Part shown: positions 53,462-64,000 of the stretch, piece by piece
Position numbering within the stretch: the first letter of the stretch is position 1
How the letters are laid out: the number at the start of each line of letters is the position of its first letter
Source of the DNA: Ypsolopha sequella
Lineage: Eukaryota; Arthropoda; Insecta; Lepidoptera; Ypsolophidae
Length of the DNA: 64,000 bases
NCBI GenBank assembly: GCA_934047225.1
Contig: OW204001.1
Coordinates: forward strand, 12,260,201 to 12,324,200
Reading direction: 5' to 3'
Notes under the pieces: model-generated
Told to the model about the DNA's origin: nothing
The model's input: only the letters and a program-made list of their open reading frames with translations
Database searches by the model: none
Made by a program: the position numbers and the translations under genes

Positions 53462-54806
53462 CTTTACAGATATTCTATATCACGAAGTCCGTTTGGTTAT
53501 GGTTGTAGTAGTGCATGCACACGCACTTTTTCTAGTATGCCTAACCTCGGGAGGCGTCTTTACTAAATGTACTTTCTGCGGCCGCCAGTGACGTCAGGGA
53601 CCTGGCTGACTTCGGGTATAGTTAGAAGATCACATTTTCGAGTGACCACCGCTAAAATGTACCTTACCAAGACACCGCTACTCGGATTTTTTTAGTAAAT
53701 CATTACTAAATATACGCTATTTAGATAAAATAATTTGTTGAGTGAAATCGGGTATAATTAGTGTACCTATTCTATCGGTTATAGCAGAATTCGTCACTTT
53801 CACACCCATAGACATAATATAATGATAATATAAGAAGAAAATATACTACGTAAGTATTTATGTAGTATAACTATTATCTTCTTATATTTATATTTTTGTT
53901 GTCTGAAGCTTACTTTTTACATTATTAGTATTTAGTTAGAAAACTATATATCAGTACATAAATGTATTTTTTAAGTTTTATTTCTTGTTTAAAATTTAAA
54001 ATTGTAAAGCCTTTTTGCACACCTGCCTCTGAAAATGCTTCTAGCATTAAGTCCACCTGTTGTACATTAAACTGTGTTTTGTGCAATAAAGAAATTAGAA
54101 GAAGAAGAAGAAGAAGACATATTCTAATATCAGTGCTCACTCACACCCCATTATTCTAATAAATTGTCTCTGTTATGTAGTTTTAGTTTGGATAGCCGCT
54201 AGGTTATTGACACAAGTCATTATTTCTGTGAAATTTCATTGTTTTATTTAATTGGTTTAAAATAGCAAAAGTCACGTTAATTGTATGCCCTTAATGAGAA
54301 GTTTTCTTATTATCGCTAGAGAAAAGTGGCCAAAAATTCCACCAAACTAGAAATGGCTAATAAACATGTCATCGTAAAAGATAACACAGTCTCATCGCTA
54401 ATATCAACTTAAATGTGCCTAATGCAAAATACTTATTGAGTTATAAGTTTACCTTTACCTTCTCTAAGCAATTAACTGACTTTTACTTTACAATTTCATT
54501 ATTCATTACAGACGCTGGCCGGATATATTTATTTAGTATTATATAATCACGCAACACGAGGTCCTAAATATACCAGATTATGATACTGCAACTCGGGTAT
54601 ATTTAGTAGTCAGAAATGTTGAAAGCCTCATGCTAACTATACCCGACCAAAACCATATGGGGAGTTTCCACAAGGTATATTTAGTAAAGACGCCCTCGGG
54701 AGTGGTAAAAAACGCGCAACAGACACAAAACTCACTCATCTGTACACGCCACTACTGCAACTATAGGGAAACGGACTTCGTGATATACAATATAATCTGT
54801 ACTTTG
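53462..54806. mobile_element. DNA-transposon derivative, about 1.34 kb, long imperfect TIR
   Basis: The outer arms share TATATCACGAAGTCCGTTT and the inner arms CTCGGGAGGCGTCTTTACTA then AATGTAC. Together they reach about 120 bp. CTAAATATACC-like motifs recur inside in both orientations. No transposase frame; a LINE 3' end lies within. The outer limits are uncertain by about 20 bp. Confidence 0.7.
53985..54118 (+). repeat. LINE 3' end with AATAAA and (GAA)n tail
   Basis: GCCTCTGAAAATGCTTCTAG then CATTAAGTCCACCTGTTGTA, TTTTGTGCAATAAAG and five to six GAA units. The hairpin, CCACC, GTGCAATAAAG layout is that of a 5'-truncated LINE tail frequent in Lepidoptera. Confidence 0.65.
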
Positions 54807-55097
54807 TATATTTCACCTACTTCTGGACTGGGACAGCCTGCTTTTAGATTTTTTATTATTCCATTACTCTTTCATGTTTTTATAATGCTTTAATAAAAAC
54901 GCGAGTAACTTCGCCTTTACCATCAGTACCTGCTCCTGAATATTTAAACAGGATTCTACGATTCCAAAAAAGAAGTATTTTGAGTAGATTGTCCTTAAAA
55001 TTGTGTGCTGTTCTTCCTTTTTCAATAAGATGTTACCAGATTTTTTATTAGTACCGACCTAGGATAAAAAAAATTGAAAAAATAAATAAATTGGTAA

Positions 55098-55185
55098 TTA
55101 TTGCCTACCCTGGCGTCATAGATTTCTTTTCAAAGCTATGTTTTAATTTTACATATTTTTTTATTGTCAAACTTGACCCTGACTT
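55098..55185 (+). repeat. Partial copy of the hAT-like MITE of 31794-32057
   Basis: TTGCCTACCCTGGCGTCATA GA followed by TTTTTTTATTGTCAAACTTG ACC matches the right half of that element. Confidence 0.6.
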
Positions 55186-55678
55186 CTATAATTCTGCTGG
55201 TTTTAACTTCGCCATATTTCGACTCGGTCGTACCGGTCACGGCCACGGTGACATTCAAATGCGTAGGAAGCTCTGAAATATATTATCGTGAAATAAAAAT
55301 CGTCACTTCATGAAGTAGTAACAGTCCAACTTTATACTGCAAAATTGTGATGGCTTGATAATTCGATAAATAACATCTTTTGATAGTTTTATTGTAGCCG
55401 GGGCGGGAAAAAGATAAATTTATACGTTAAAAAATTATACATAGTTATATTTAGTTATAGTAGTGATTTTTGATAGGAACCAGCGGCCATCTTGAATTTT
55501 TTTGCGGCCATTGTAAAACATAGGTTCCGAAATTGGGCCTGAAAGGTATTTGTATTGCGTGAAATCGAAAATATCTGTTTACATACCAAGTTATTATAGT
55601 GCTATAGAAGCCGAGATATCAGGAACATTCTTAGATATTAAATATAATAAATAAGATAATTAAATAAATTATTATGAC

Positions 55679-55900
55679 ATGCGGCTTGAACACTCACGTG
55701 TGATTGTTGTTGACTATATGCCAACCGTTTCACCGATACAATTTCGGCATTATCAAGGCGAGTGTCGTTCTTAGGACGACGACGCGGCGTTCACCGTCGT
55801 TGTCAAACAGCCACTGGCAGCCGCCGATCGGCGACATATAGTCAACATATAGTCAGTCATATAGTCAACAACAATCACACGTGAGTGTTCAAGCCGTATG
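55679..55900. mobile_element. Foldback MITE, 222 bp, arms 43 bp
   Basis: CATGCGGCTTGAACACTCAC then GTGTGATTGTTGTTGACTAT is inverted at 55858-55900 with one mismatch. The CATATAGTCA motif is triplicated at 55842-55872. The loop is CG-rich. TTATTA-like bases outside both ends may extend the arms. Confidence 0.85.
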
Positions 55901-56446
55901 TAATAATAATTTAGTATGTCAGCTCAGGCGAGTTTTTATATTATTATAATTAAATAAAAATCAAGATGGCGGCTGGTTGCTACAAAAAATTAAAAACTAT
56001 GGCCTTAAATAGAATATAGAATAATTTGGTGATTTTGGTGTTTTTTTCCGGCAAGTCCACATATTTAAGTTAAGCGGCCCTACTATAGTTATAACTAATG
56101 GTTATTATAATACATTTTAAAACATGATTTCTCACGAAGAAAGAGAAGCCAGACTCCCCAGTTTAATTTCAGAATTTCTTTCATTAATGAAACATTCATC
56201 AATCAAATTGTCTTCCTAAAGGCCATTTTTTAAGATTACGAGCTTAAAAATATTTTCTTGCCTTTTTCTTGTACTAAATCACTTTGGCTTCAGCTCTTGC
56301 AAAATGGATTAAGCTTAAAAACTTTTTTTTTTCTATCTTTACTTTATAGGCAAAGTGATTAATCAAGTGATTAATTGTAATCTTCGATCTGAACAAAAAC
56401 TTACAACAACGCTTTTTTGTCGATGAAAAAACACCATTACCACATT
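55901..56446. other. No recognised feature
   Basis: AT-rich, no supported feature. Confidence 0.35.
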
Positions 56447-56765
56447 ACAGCAGTAGCTCAGTTGGTAGGACGGCGGCCTCTCAATCTTGAGAACCGGATT
56501 CAAATCCCGGAATGTATTTGCATGGTATACTCATAATTTTCGAAACGGCAAAGGAAAATATATGCATGCTAGAAAAACATGTGTATTTCTGCCCGAAGTA
56601 CGGCGGCGTTAACAGAGGTAAGACTCACCTCCTATCACGTTGGGACGTAAAAATCGTCGGTGAAAATAAGGTATACTAGTGTTGTCTGTTCCTGTTACAT
56701 GCACACTAGGAAACACCTCGGCCACATCTCAGAGATATTATGTCGTGACGGCATGTTTTTGATGT
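56447..56765 (+). repeat. tRNA-derived SINE type B, near-complete plus copy
   Basis: The head CAGTAGCTCAGTTGGTAGGA then CCGGATTCAAATCCCGG carries A and B boxes. The body has TGTATTTCTGCCCG, TCACGTTGGGACG and AATCGTCGGTG. The 3' end is ATGTCGTGACG. The head is not a functional tRNA. Other copies: 60088-60600 and 30253-30357. Confidence 0.75.
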
Positions 56766-57397
56766 TATTATGTACGGTCAACAAAAGAGATAGTCAACCA
56801 TTACGGTAAGTCAAATTTCCATCTTTTCCGAATTTCATATTGTAATAGTTGTATTAATTCGAAGGGATCTATAAAAAAATCAAAAGATTAATGAAAAATT
56901 GGACTACGTCTTAAAAATGTAAATGTTAATGTTATTTATAGTTTTACTAAATGATTGGAATTAAAAAATATATATTTCGTCTGTAATGTTTTTTAACCAA
57001 AAAAGAAAATCATGTAATGTTTTTTATTCTTTTTTGGTTACTGTCTTATATAAAAAGTTTACAAAAATAAATCATGAAAATTCAGCTGTTTTGAGGTCGT
57101 TCTAAAAAAAACTGCAAATGCCTCAAATGGGAAATATGCTACGTGCGTGACGAATATTTTTGAAATGAAAATGAAAAATGTTACAGACATAAATTTCATT
57201 TTATTCTCCATACATTTTGTAAAACTTTGAATCAAATTAGGGGGAAAAAGATGTAGACCAATATATATATATATTTAATTTGAGCTTTACATCGTAATTC
57301 CACTATCACAATATGAAATTCGAAAAAAGTGGAATTTTGGCACGTCCTAGTAACCAGGCCCAACGCAAACACTTTGATCCTAAGACCCACCGACTAA

Positions 57398-59374
57398 GGA
57401 ATGCAATCTTGCAGCTAAATGTCAATCTCGGTATTTGCAGGATTAAAAAACAACAATCTCGCATGATCTAGGTTTTAGCGAGATCTTGCACTAATAAAAA
57501 AATCTTTCGAAAATATATTGTTTCAACTACCGATTAACCAAAAAATTAAAACAAGATATCAATCCAATTAAAGATATGTATTTAAACATATGTATAGTAT
57601 GTAGTTCATTGTATTATTCTACTGATCATACTGAAAAACTTTCCCAAAAAAACATATAGGCGCAAATAAAAAATTAATTCTCCTCTCCATAATAACTTTA
57701 AGAACCTACTGTAAATTATTGTATGGGCAATGGGCATGTTTTTTTTTTCATTTGCTCGGTTCTGTTTCTTTGGAAAAATTGTTTAGTGTGACCAGAAGAG
57801 TATATGATTTTATTTAATGATAGCATCAACTGCAGAACAGTTGTCTTCTAATTCCATGTTTGTAGACATCAATTTCAACAAAATGATTTTGATGATTTTA
57901 TGATGCAAAATTCAGTTATTGTCTTCTCGATCCAGCAAATCCAAAAATGTATCTTTTTTTAAAGCTATTCAAGTAAAGCCGATGCGCTCGATAAAGCCTA
58001 ACTCGGCCCAAATAAAGCGTTTATAGGCCAACAGAGTATTGTTTAATTCTTTCTATCGCGAATTGTTAAAGTTTCGCTGAGCTTGCATCTTGTAGCGTTT
58101 CTTTTTTAAAATATTAGTTTTAGCCACTTCATAATCACGAACGTAATTTCGTCGGTTCGACCTAATTTTGGACTGCCACCAGGCAAGCCTGGTGACAGCC
58201 AAAAAAAGAGGTAAATCTGGATAAAGAAACCGTATAATTTAACTTTAAATAAACTAAAAATAACAAAACTGAAGTAAGAAAAATATGGTATAAAACACAA
58301 TAATATCTGAAGAGTATTGGGTACTAAGGAACTTATTAAATCAACACAAAAATTATGCCTAATTCGTCTTATTTAGGATTTTGTTTTCCTTTAGCTTAAA
58401 CGACGCATTTGTTCACAAAATAATGGATTTAAATTTGGATATCGAAACTAGTTTATAGGATCCCAGAAACTACGATTGCACGGAAGTTTTAATAACTTCT
58501 AATCCGAAAGAAAACGTAATATTAAGGTGTTAAAAGCAATCGTTATCCAGCTTTACACTAAGGAAGAAAAATAATTGATGCTGGATATCCAGACTACTGG
58601 ATGTTAGGCTACGGATACTAAAAACCTGGTAAGGGTCTCTTCGTGACTTGGGTGTTTCCAGTCTTCCTGGGAGTAGTCGATGAAGCCAAGCCGACTTCTG
58701 TTTTAATACCGGAAGCTTTAGCTCACCAGGGTACGTGGTTCTTATATCCGGCCTCAATAGGTACAACCGTACGAGATGGCGGGAGGAATTGAAGTAGAAA
58801 TGGGGAAAAAACTGGGAAGAACCCTTAAAAAAAACCTGAAGGGTCTCTGTAAAGAAATAAAACAACAGCGTCAAGACATGCTTATGAAATCAGGGAAAGG
58901 AAATTAACGTATTGGAAACGGGACAAAAGGGATTTTCAGAGAATGAAACCAAAATTACACAAAACTTACCAGGAAATGCAGAAAAAAAAACTGGCTTTCA
59001 CTATCTTTAGAGCAAATGTGCTCTGTTTCGTGTATAATATCGTGTATATTTGATATTTTGAATTTACTGTGGCAAATTTCCTTTTTTCTGTACCACGATA
59101 CTCTTTGATATGAGAAAAAATAACAAAAAAATCTGACAAGATATTCCAAATATTTGAATTCGAAAATTCAGCAAAGCAACCAACGATAAAGAAAGACTAA
59201 AAATATATGAAAAAAGTTGAATACTTGTAGCGAATGCTACAATCTGTAATATGCGCTGCGGCTTGATCTCGCAAATTTTGCGAGATCTCGCACTGATAAC
59301 GATGCATGATTGATCTTGCAATATTGGTGCAAGATCTCGGTATACCGAGATTGCATTTGCATTCATCACCACTG
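57398..59374. mobile_element. Possible 2-kb hAT-like element with GATCTCGC-rich ends
   Basis: The right end, inverted, reads CAGTGGTGATGAATGCAAAT then GCAATCTCGGTATACCGAGA. It is followed by alternating GCGAGATC and GATCTCGC palindromes (59240-59374). The left side at 57398-57500 has ATGCAATCTTGCAG, CAATCTCGGTAT and GCGAGATCTTGCA in matching order. The left terminus and a target duplication were not found. Interior frames (58106-58300, 58530-58874, 58955-59149, all minus) show no transposase motif. Confidence 0.5.
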
Positions 59375-60087
59375 ACGAGTGATTGATGAGATGAAGAATA
59401 CTGCACGTGTGTATGTATCGACCAACTATTCCTCATCTCATCTATCATTCACCTGTGGATCTTAAGATCTTTGATCTGGGGATCTGTTTGTGCTGGGCCT
59501 GGTATCTCTTTTGTTGTCTGTACTGTACCACGTTCGATTCCCTCATTGACGGGGTTCATATCTCACTTCAGCAAAACGCAGTTATTTCTGAATTGTATTC
59601 TTTTAAACTTTGACAGGATGAATATTGATGGCCTTAGTAGAGATGAACACAGTATCGGCATCAATGAGTTGCAATATAGCAACTAGTAACACGCCACCCT
59701 AATGGGAGAAGTGATTAAGTTTCATTAGTTCAGCTACATCTCTGTTTATATGGATAACGATTTATAAAGAAATTGCTACTTTAGAGTCTCGTTTCATCTC
59801 GTCTTCGTGATCATTCATCACAATTAACAGAGATAAAGGCAAGACCAATCCTAAGTTAATGCGTTTTGCATAAATCAATAATATTATCGGAAATACAAGG
59901 GCGGGTTGTATTCGAAGACAAATATTGTAGTGTTTACAACGATGTTGTCAGACAATAATACTTCAAATAGTTATCAGACAATAAAGCCTGCGGCTATTGA
60001 AAGAAGAGACAGAGTCAAGAAGCTTGTAACCATACTAAAGCGCTAAAAATTTTACCTTCAAATTCTTAACCTTTTAAATATCGTCAC
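59375..60087. other. No recognised feature
   Basis: Short frames at 59407-59686 lack signatures. Confidence 0.35.
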
Positions 60088-60600
60088 GACATGAAATGCA
60101 AGTTACAGTTTAAACAGCCGCGTTTCACCGACGATTATGACATCCCAACGTGATGGGTGGTGAGCCCTATCGCCATATATACATATGTTTAGATCATTAT
60201 TTAAGTATTTTTGATTGTAATAGGTACACCGCCTACGCCTTCACGTACTTCCAAAATATTTTCCACCCAAAGGTTGTCTGGAAGAAATCGCTCTAAGCGA
60301 TAAGACCGCCCATTGTTGCCTATATATTTTTTTTCCAACTTTGTATCGTCCTTTTTGTTGTTTTTCTTTTGGTGCACAATAAAGCGTATTTATGTTATAT
60401 TATGTTTGTTCGGGCACAAATACACGCTTTCTTGGGTATGCAGGGTACGATCTTTTCCTTCACCGTTCAGCAAGTGGTAAGTAAGAACAAATACTAAGGA
60501 CATCAATTCCGAAAACCTCATTGGTGCATGCCCGACCGATATCGAACCTGGATCTCAAGATTGAGGGGCCAGTGTTCTACCCCTAAGCTACCGCCGCTTG
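60088..60600 (-). repeat. tRNA-derived SINE type B, minus copy with nested LINE tail
   Basis: The minus strand reads GCGGCGGTAGCTTAGGGGTA, CCTCAATCTTGAGATCCAGG TTCGA, GGTGAAGGAAAAGATCGTAC and GTGTATTTGTGCCCG. After the insert come TCACGTTGGGATG, ATCGTCGGTGAAACGCGG and ATGTCGTGACGAT. Confidence 0.75.
60191..60400 (+). repeat. 5'-truncated LINE 3' end inserted in the SINE
   Basis: ACTTCCAAAATATTTTCCAC, AAGAAATCGCTCTAAGCGAT, AAGACCGCCCATTGTTGCC and GGTGCACAATAAAGCGTATT form a typical lepidopteran LINE 3' untranslated end with a hairpin and AATAAA. TATGTTT at 60184-60190 and 60401-60407 is a likely target duplication. Confidence 0.65.
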
Positions 60601-60678
60601 ATACCTTTTAAGAGTAAAGAAACATCGACAGCGACCGAATAGAAAAATGTTTCATGAGTAATAGAGATAGAGATACAT

Positions 60679-61067
60679 AATAGTAGTTTATGCTACAAGG
60701 GCGAAAAGGAATAAATTACGAGGACGATTAACGAGCGTAGCGAGTGTTTTAAACGTAACCGAGTAATTTATTGCTCTTACGCCCGTGTATCATACTACGT
60801 TTTTCAATGCATAGTCTGAGGAAATAAAACAAATATAATCTTCTGAACTTTAAATTATAATTGGCTCAAAAGGACTGTATCCAGCGCCGTTAAACAGTGG
60901 AAAAAAAAGTATAACATTTATGGTACACAGGAAAGGTTGCAGGTTAGCTAATCATTATAAATAAATAAAAAAAATAACAATAATAAACCCCTAGGGCAAA
61001 ATAATCGACTTTCTGTTCGGTTTTGATGCATAAAAAGTGGGCCTTTATGAGCACTTGCATTGAAAAA
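60679..61067 (+). mobile_element. Composite hairpin element, copy 5 of 5
   Basis: TAGTAGTTTATGCTACAAGG, GAGCGTAGCGAGTG in the hairpin, CCCTAGGGC, and the end GCACTTGCATTGAAAAA. Part of one hairpin arm is deleted (GGACGATTAACGAGCG). No duplication like that of copy 3 is evident. Confidence 0.85.
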
Positions 61068-61117
61068 GTCATTTATTATACATCAAGTTTATGAACATAA
61101 ACTTATGAACTTACTAG

Positions 61118-61345
61118 CCTTTGGCCCGCGGCTCCGCCCGCCTTTCTTCATTTATCACTGCCCAGTTTTCGGCTTAGACGTTATTTTATTAACACCCCTT
61201 AGAGCATGAATGTATTCACTCACCAGGGTCAGGTCACTACGATGATAAAACACATCCAAATCCGTTGGGTGGTTCTCTAATTCAAACGGAACATATAGAC
61301 AGATGAACATTCTAAAAATTTTAGTATTGGCTTCAGTATAATACT
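61118..61345 (-). repeat. Interspersed repeat (CAACGGATTT family), minus copy
   Basis: TTTGGCCCGCGGCTCCGCCC, TTATTAACACCCCTTAGAGC, CACTACGATGATAAAACACA TCC, TCCGTTGGGTGGTTCTC, then AAAAATTTTAGTATTGG. It is the fullest minus copy in the window. Confidence 0.65.
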
Positions 61346-61427
61346 AATAAGGAGTATTTGGCAAAAATATTAAATGTATAGACACGACTTTTCTACTTCT
61401 TTGTTTTAATTTATTATATTAGTATAA

Positions 61428-61600
61428 ATTGCAGTATAGAACGCAGAAAGAAAAGTACATCTGGATGTGAGGAGCTCTGAACCAGATTTACTTTTCTTTC
61501 TGCGTTTCTATACTGCAATGATATAATGTTAATTTATATCTCCTTGCGGTGGATAAGTCGCTAAGTGTTTAAACAGAAATTTATTTCTGTCATAGTTACT
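61428..61600 (+). repeat. SINE type A body, copy 3, with hairpin
   Basis: TTGCAGTATAGAACGCAGAA AGAAAAGTA faces TACTTTTCTTTCTGCGTTTC TATACTGCAA. The loop is CATCTGGATGTGAGGAGCTC TGAACCAGA. It continues into TATATCTCCTTGCGGTGGAT, the part found inverted at 20083-20159. Confidence 0.75.
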
Positions 61601-62365
61601 ATTAGTATAGATGAACGAGGTTTCTGACTTTTCATGGTTTTTAAAATAATAGCCACATTGAACTGGTTCTAATCCTTAAACGATTTCTGATGGCTCGACC
61701 AATCCAACCGTTTTGTCATCAGTGTGATCCGCTCCCTTTCTTTAACAATTTGTTCTCGATTAAGGAAATGTTGTTTTCTCATGATTTACTTATAGTAAAA
61801 AGGCATTCTATTTAGATTGTTTCACTTACAGTAAACCAAGCTGCTACCATGCAACTTACTGGTAAGTGTATATATTTATATATACATAATGTACAAAGAT
61901 ATGACTATTTAAAAAATATCTTTACTGTCCATCGTCATCTAAGATTGAAGATTATTCTTCTTTACAACTTTTTGTACTAAAAGCGCTCAACTTCAGTTGT
62001 TCTAATGGATAGGACAATAAAAACGATAATAGTCGTATCATCATAATGCTAACAGAAAGTTTCCCCTGTTTATTCGAAAGCATGTGATGTGTACAAATAA
62101 TTACAACTCTCGTTAATAGAGATGTACTTCATGTTTTCTTGGTGTTCGGATAGTATGTATGCTTTTTAGTATAAGGTATAATAATTGATAAATATTACCA
62201 ATCTGTGGTTGATCTAAAAAAGAGAAATAATCCAATCTTTCTAAACTGCTCGCAATACCAATATTAAATAACTCTTTTCTAGATTTTGACATTGTTTTTT
62301 AATGACGGCTACAGAAATCGCGCTGTAATTGTATAAATGGATTCCAGCAACGATCTTGACTGCTA
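61601..62365. other. No recognised feature
   Basis: No supported frame or repeat. Confidence 0.35.
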
Positions 62366-62367
62366 TA

Positions 62368-62971
62368 CAGTGTGTCCCTCGATAAAGAGCACATCCGCAA
62401 GGGGATGAAACTAGATCAAAATATATCGACAAAATCATATTTTTTTTCATTACTTTGGGATACACCTGATTGTTTTTGCGTGGGACGCGATCGCAGTACC
62501 TTTTGGTAGCCGCTCTTAGAAATTGTTGTATTTATGATAGAACATTGCAATTCTTTTTGTTAGAAGGGTAATGGAATAGGGAATGAAAAAAGGAATAAAA
62601 ATATGGTGTAACGGGGATATTATTTTGAACAAAAATTACTATTACTGAAAAAAAAGACGGAAAAATAAAAAAAATATATATTTTGTGATATCATTTTCAT
62701 AGTAGTGATTATGATTTTTTTTTTATTTAATATGCAACCTCTGCTTTCCAAGATCATAACATATTTCATTTCATTGCATTATTCGCTGTAGATCAAAAGT
62801 TATGACGTATTTTGTACATAGAGAGTCCTTGGTAGGCAACAAACATTTTAAAACGTCAATTTATATACTCGTAACAATGATTTTTTCCAATTTTCTTTTT
62901 TAATATTTTTGTCGATCTGTTTCGGTCTAATTTCACCCGTTTTCGTCTGCATTTTATAGCGGGACACACTG
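62368..62971. mobile_element. mariner-like element, 604 bp, TA target
   Basis: CAGTGTGTCCCTCGATAAAG and, inverted, CAGTGTGTCCCGCTATAAAA, with TA at 62366-62367 and 62972-62973. Length and lack of a transposase frame indicate a non-autonomous derivative of the Tc1/mariner group (inference from TA and terminal sequence). Confidence 0.75.
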
Positions 62972-63049
62972 TATATTGTTATAAGCGATAACAGAACTCA
63001 AATGATCGCAGTGAAGAAATGTCGATCCAAATGTCTACATAATAATATA

Positions 63050-63416
63050 TTAAGGTGTATGGTCTAAGGCAGTTAAAATTTGTGGGAACCAATAACGACG
63101 ACTAAAGTACACTTCGGTCCAAACATATAGATAGGCCTGAAGTTGGCGCGCTGAGCGTAACGCTGATGTACAGTGGGGAAAATTGCAATGCGCGGCAACT
63201 TCAGGTCTATCTAGTTGTTTGGACCGACCTGTACTATAATTTCGTTTTGTTAATTTTTTCTATAAGTTCCATTGATTTTACACCCCCGAATTACTCGTGA
63301 CTTTAAAATTAATTGAACATGTAGAAAAAGGCAACAGAACGAAATTATAATACTTCTGTCGTCATTGTTGGTTCCCAAATTTTTTTATGAAATTTGCCTT
63401 GTACCATCCACCTTAA
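63050..63416. mobile_element. TTAA-ended foldback element, 367 bp, with nested foldback
   Basis: TTAAGGTGTATGGTCTAAGG and, inverted, TTAAGGTGGATGGTACAAGG. The arms share GGGAACCAA and ACGACGACTAAAGTA-like sequence for about 60 bp. TTAA ends suggest a piggyBac-type target. Confidence 0.75.
63106..63235. mobile_element. Inner foldback MITE, 130 bp
   Basis: AGTACACTTCGGTCCAAACA then AGATAGGCCTGAAGTTG faces CAACTTCAGGTCTATCTAG, TTGTTTGGACCGACCTGTAC T. Arms about 40 bp. Confidence 0.8.
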
Positions 63417-64000
63417 TTAAACTATTTAAACAGGTGTTTCCTGCGCCGATACGCTAAAACCTCATAATGATTCTGTTGAAGTGAGTTCGGTCAATTTTGT
63501 ATCGATCGGATAGTTTCCAAATTCGAATATCCGCACCCTATCCGGCCCATCTCTACTCGTAACCACAACACACGATGCTCAACGATTGTATTGTCCCTGT
63601 CACGCAAGCTCGTGGCTCCATTAACTAAGTCTCAGTAAATTTTCCATACCAAGAAAATTGTTTGTTTATTAGAGAAACAGTAGTTATCGCTCGGGAGTAC
63701 TTTTGACTAATGAATCTAGATAAAGCGGCATGAGTAATCAAGCGGCGTAATTAGAAAGATATTATAAAGCAATATCGATCGCTTTGTACAAATAGAACTT
63801 AATTATTCTAATGCCCCTTTCCATCATTTGTTTAATGGTGTTTGAGTAATAGACACAAATTGATCCGTTTTGTTGAAACAATTATGAAGATAGGACTGCT
63901 AGTTTCCATGTAATATATTTTTAGACAGATTATTTAGGCTAGTGCCAAAGTCATAAGAAATAACTCCTAGCTAAAAATACAAATATCCAGTAGTCTGAGT
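63417..64000. other. No recognised feature
   Basis: Nothing supported to the end of the window. Confidence 0.35.

Noticed and set aside
58530..58874. 114-codon minus-strand frame
   Set aside because: No transposase or other family motif; lies in a decayed interval.

Overview
The window looks like gene-poor nuclear DNA of an insect, most likely a moth or butterfly. It is AT-rich, has no operons or long open reading frames, and is packed with short transposon-derived repeats. Several repeats resemble ones I recall as common in lepidopteran genomes, such as the block with GTGCGAGTCGGACTCGC and GGGTTCCGTA, and the block with AACTGATTTATGGGATAAA. The tRNA-Lys-type primer-binding site also fits an insect. 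No database search was possible, so the assignment to Lepidoptera is an inference. I found no complete host protein-coding gene.

Layout. 1-11.3 kb: foldback (long inverted repeat) elements, a tRNA-derived SINE and old repeat fragments. 11.3-12.9 kb: a repeat with TTAAGGCG ends, an LTR-like stretch with a primer-binding site, and a decayed LINE endonuclease region. 13.8-16.8 kb: inverted-repeat elements and a second SINE type. 17.1-18.8 kb: the best-resolved object, a 1,418-bp P-element-like transposon with 8-bp target duplications, inserted in an older repeat. On its minus strand it keeps a THAP-type first exon and a transposase-like last exon. 18.9-33 kb: nested repeats, tandem palindromes and a hAT-like MITE. 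36-38 kb: a five-copy hairpin element with a 16-bp flanking duplication, an isolated THAP-type exon with a splice donor, and another hAT-like MITE. 39.1-39.6 kb: a minisatellite of ten 43-bp units. 43.2-44.4 kb: a LINE reverse-transcriptase remnant split by a MITE. 50.1-51.1 kb: the best candidate for host gene material, a CpG-rich block ending at a splice donor, next to a divergent acidic open frame. 52-64 kb: more hAT-like, mariner-like and TTAA-ended elements, SINEs and LINE 3' ends.

How the parts relate. The unit of organisation is insertion, often nested. Six cases can be read as host repeat plus later insert: 17.1-18.8, 18.9-19.5, 29.2-29.5, 43.6-44.1, 60.1-60.6 and 63.0-63.4 kb. Repeat families recur across the window in both orientations, so their members can be dated against each other. 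Most elements are non-autonomous; protein-coding traces come only from LINEs and P/THAP-type elements.
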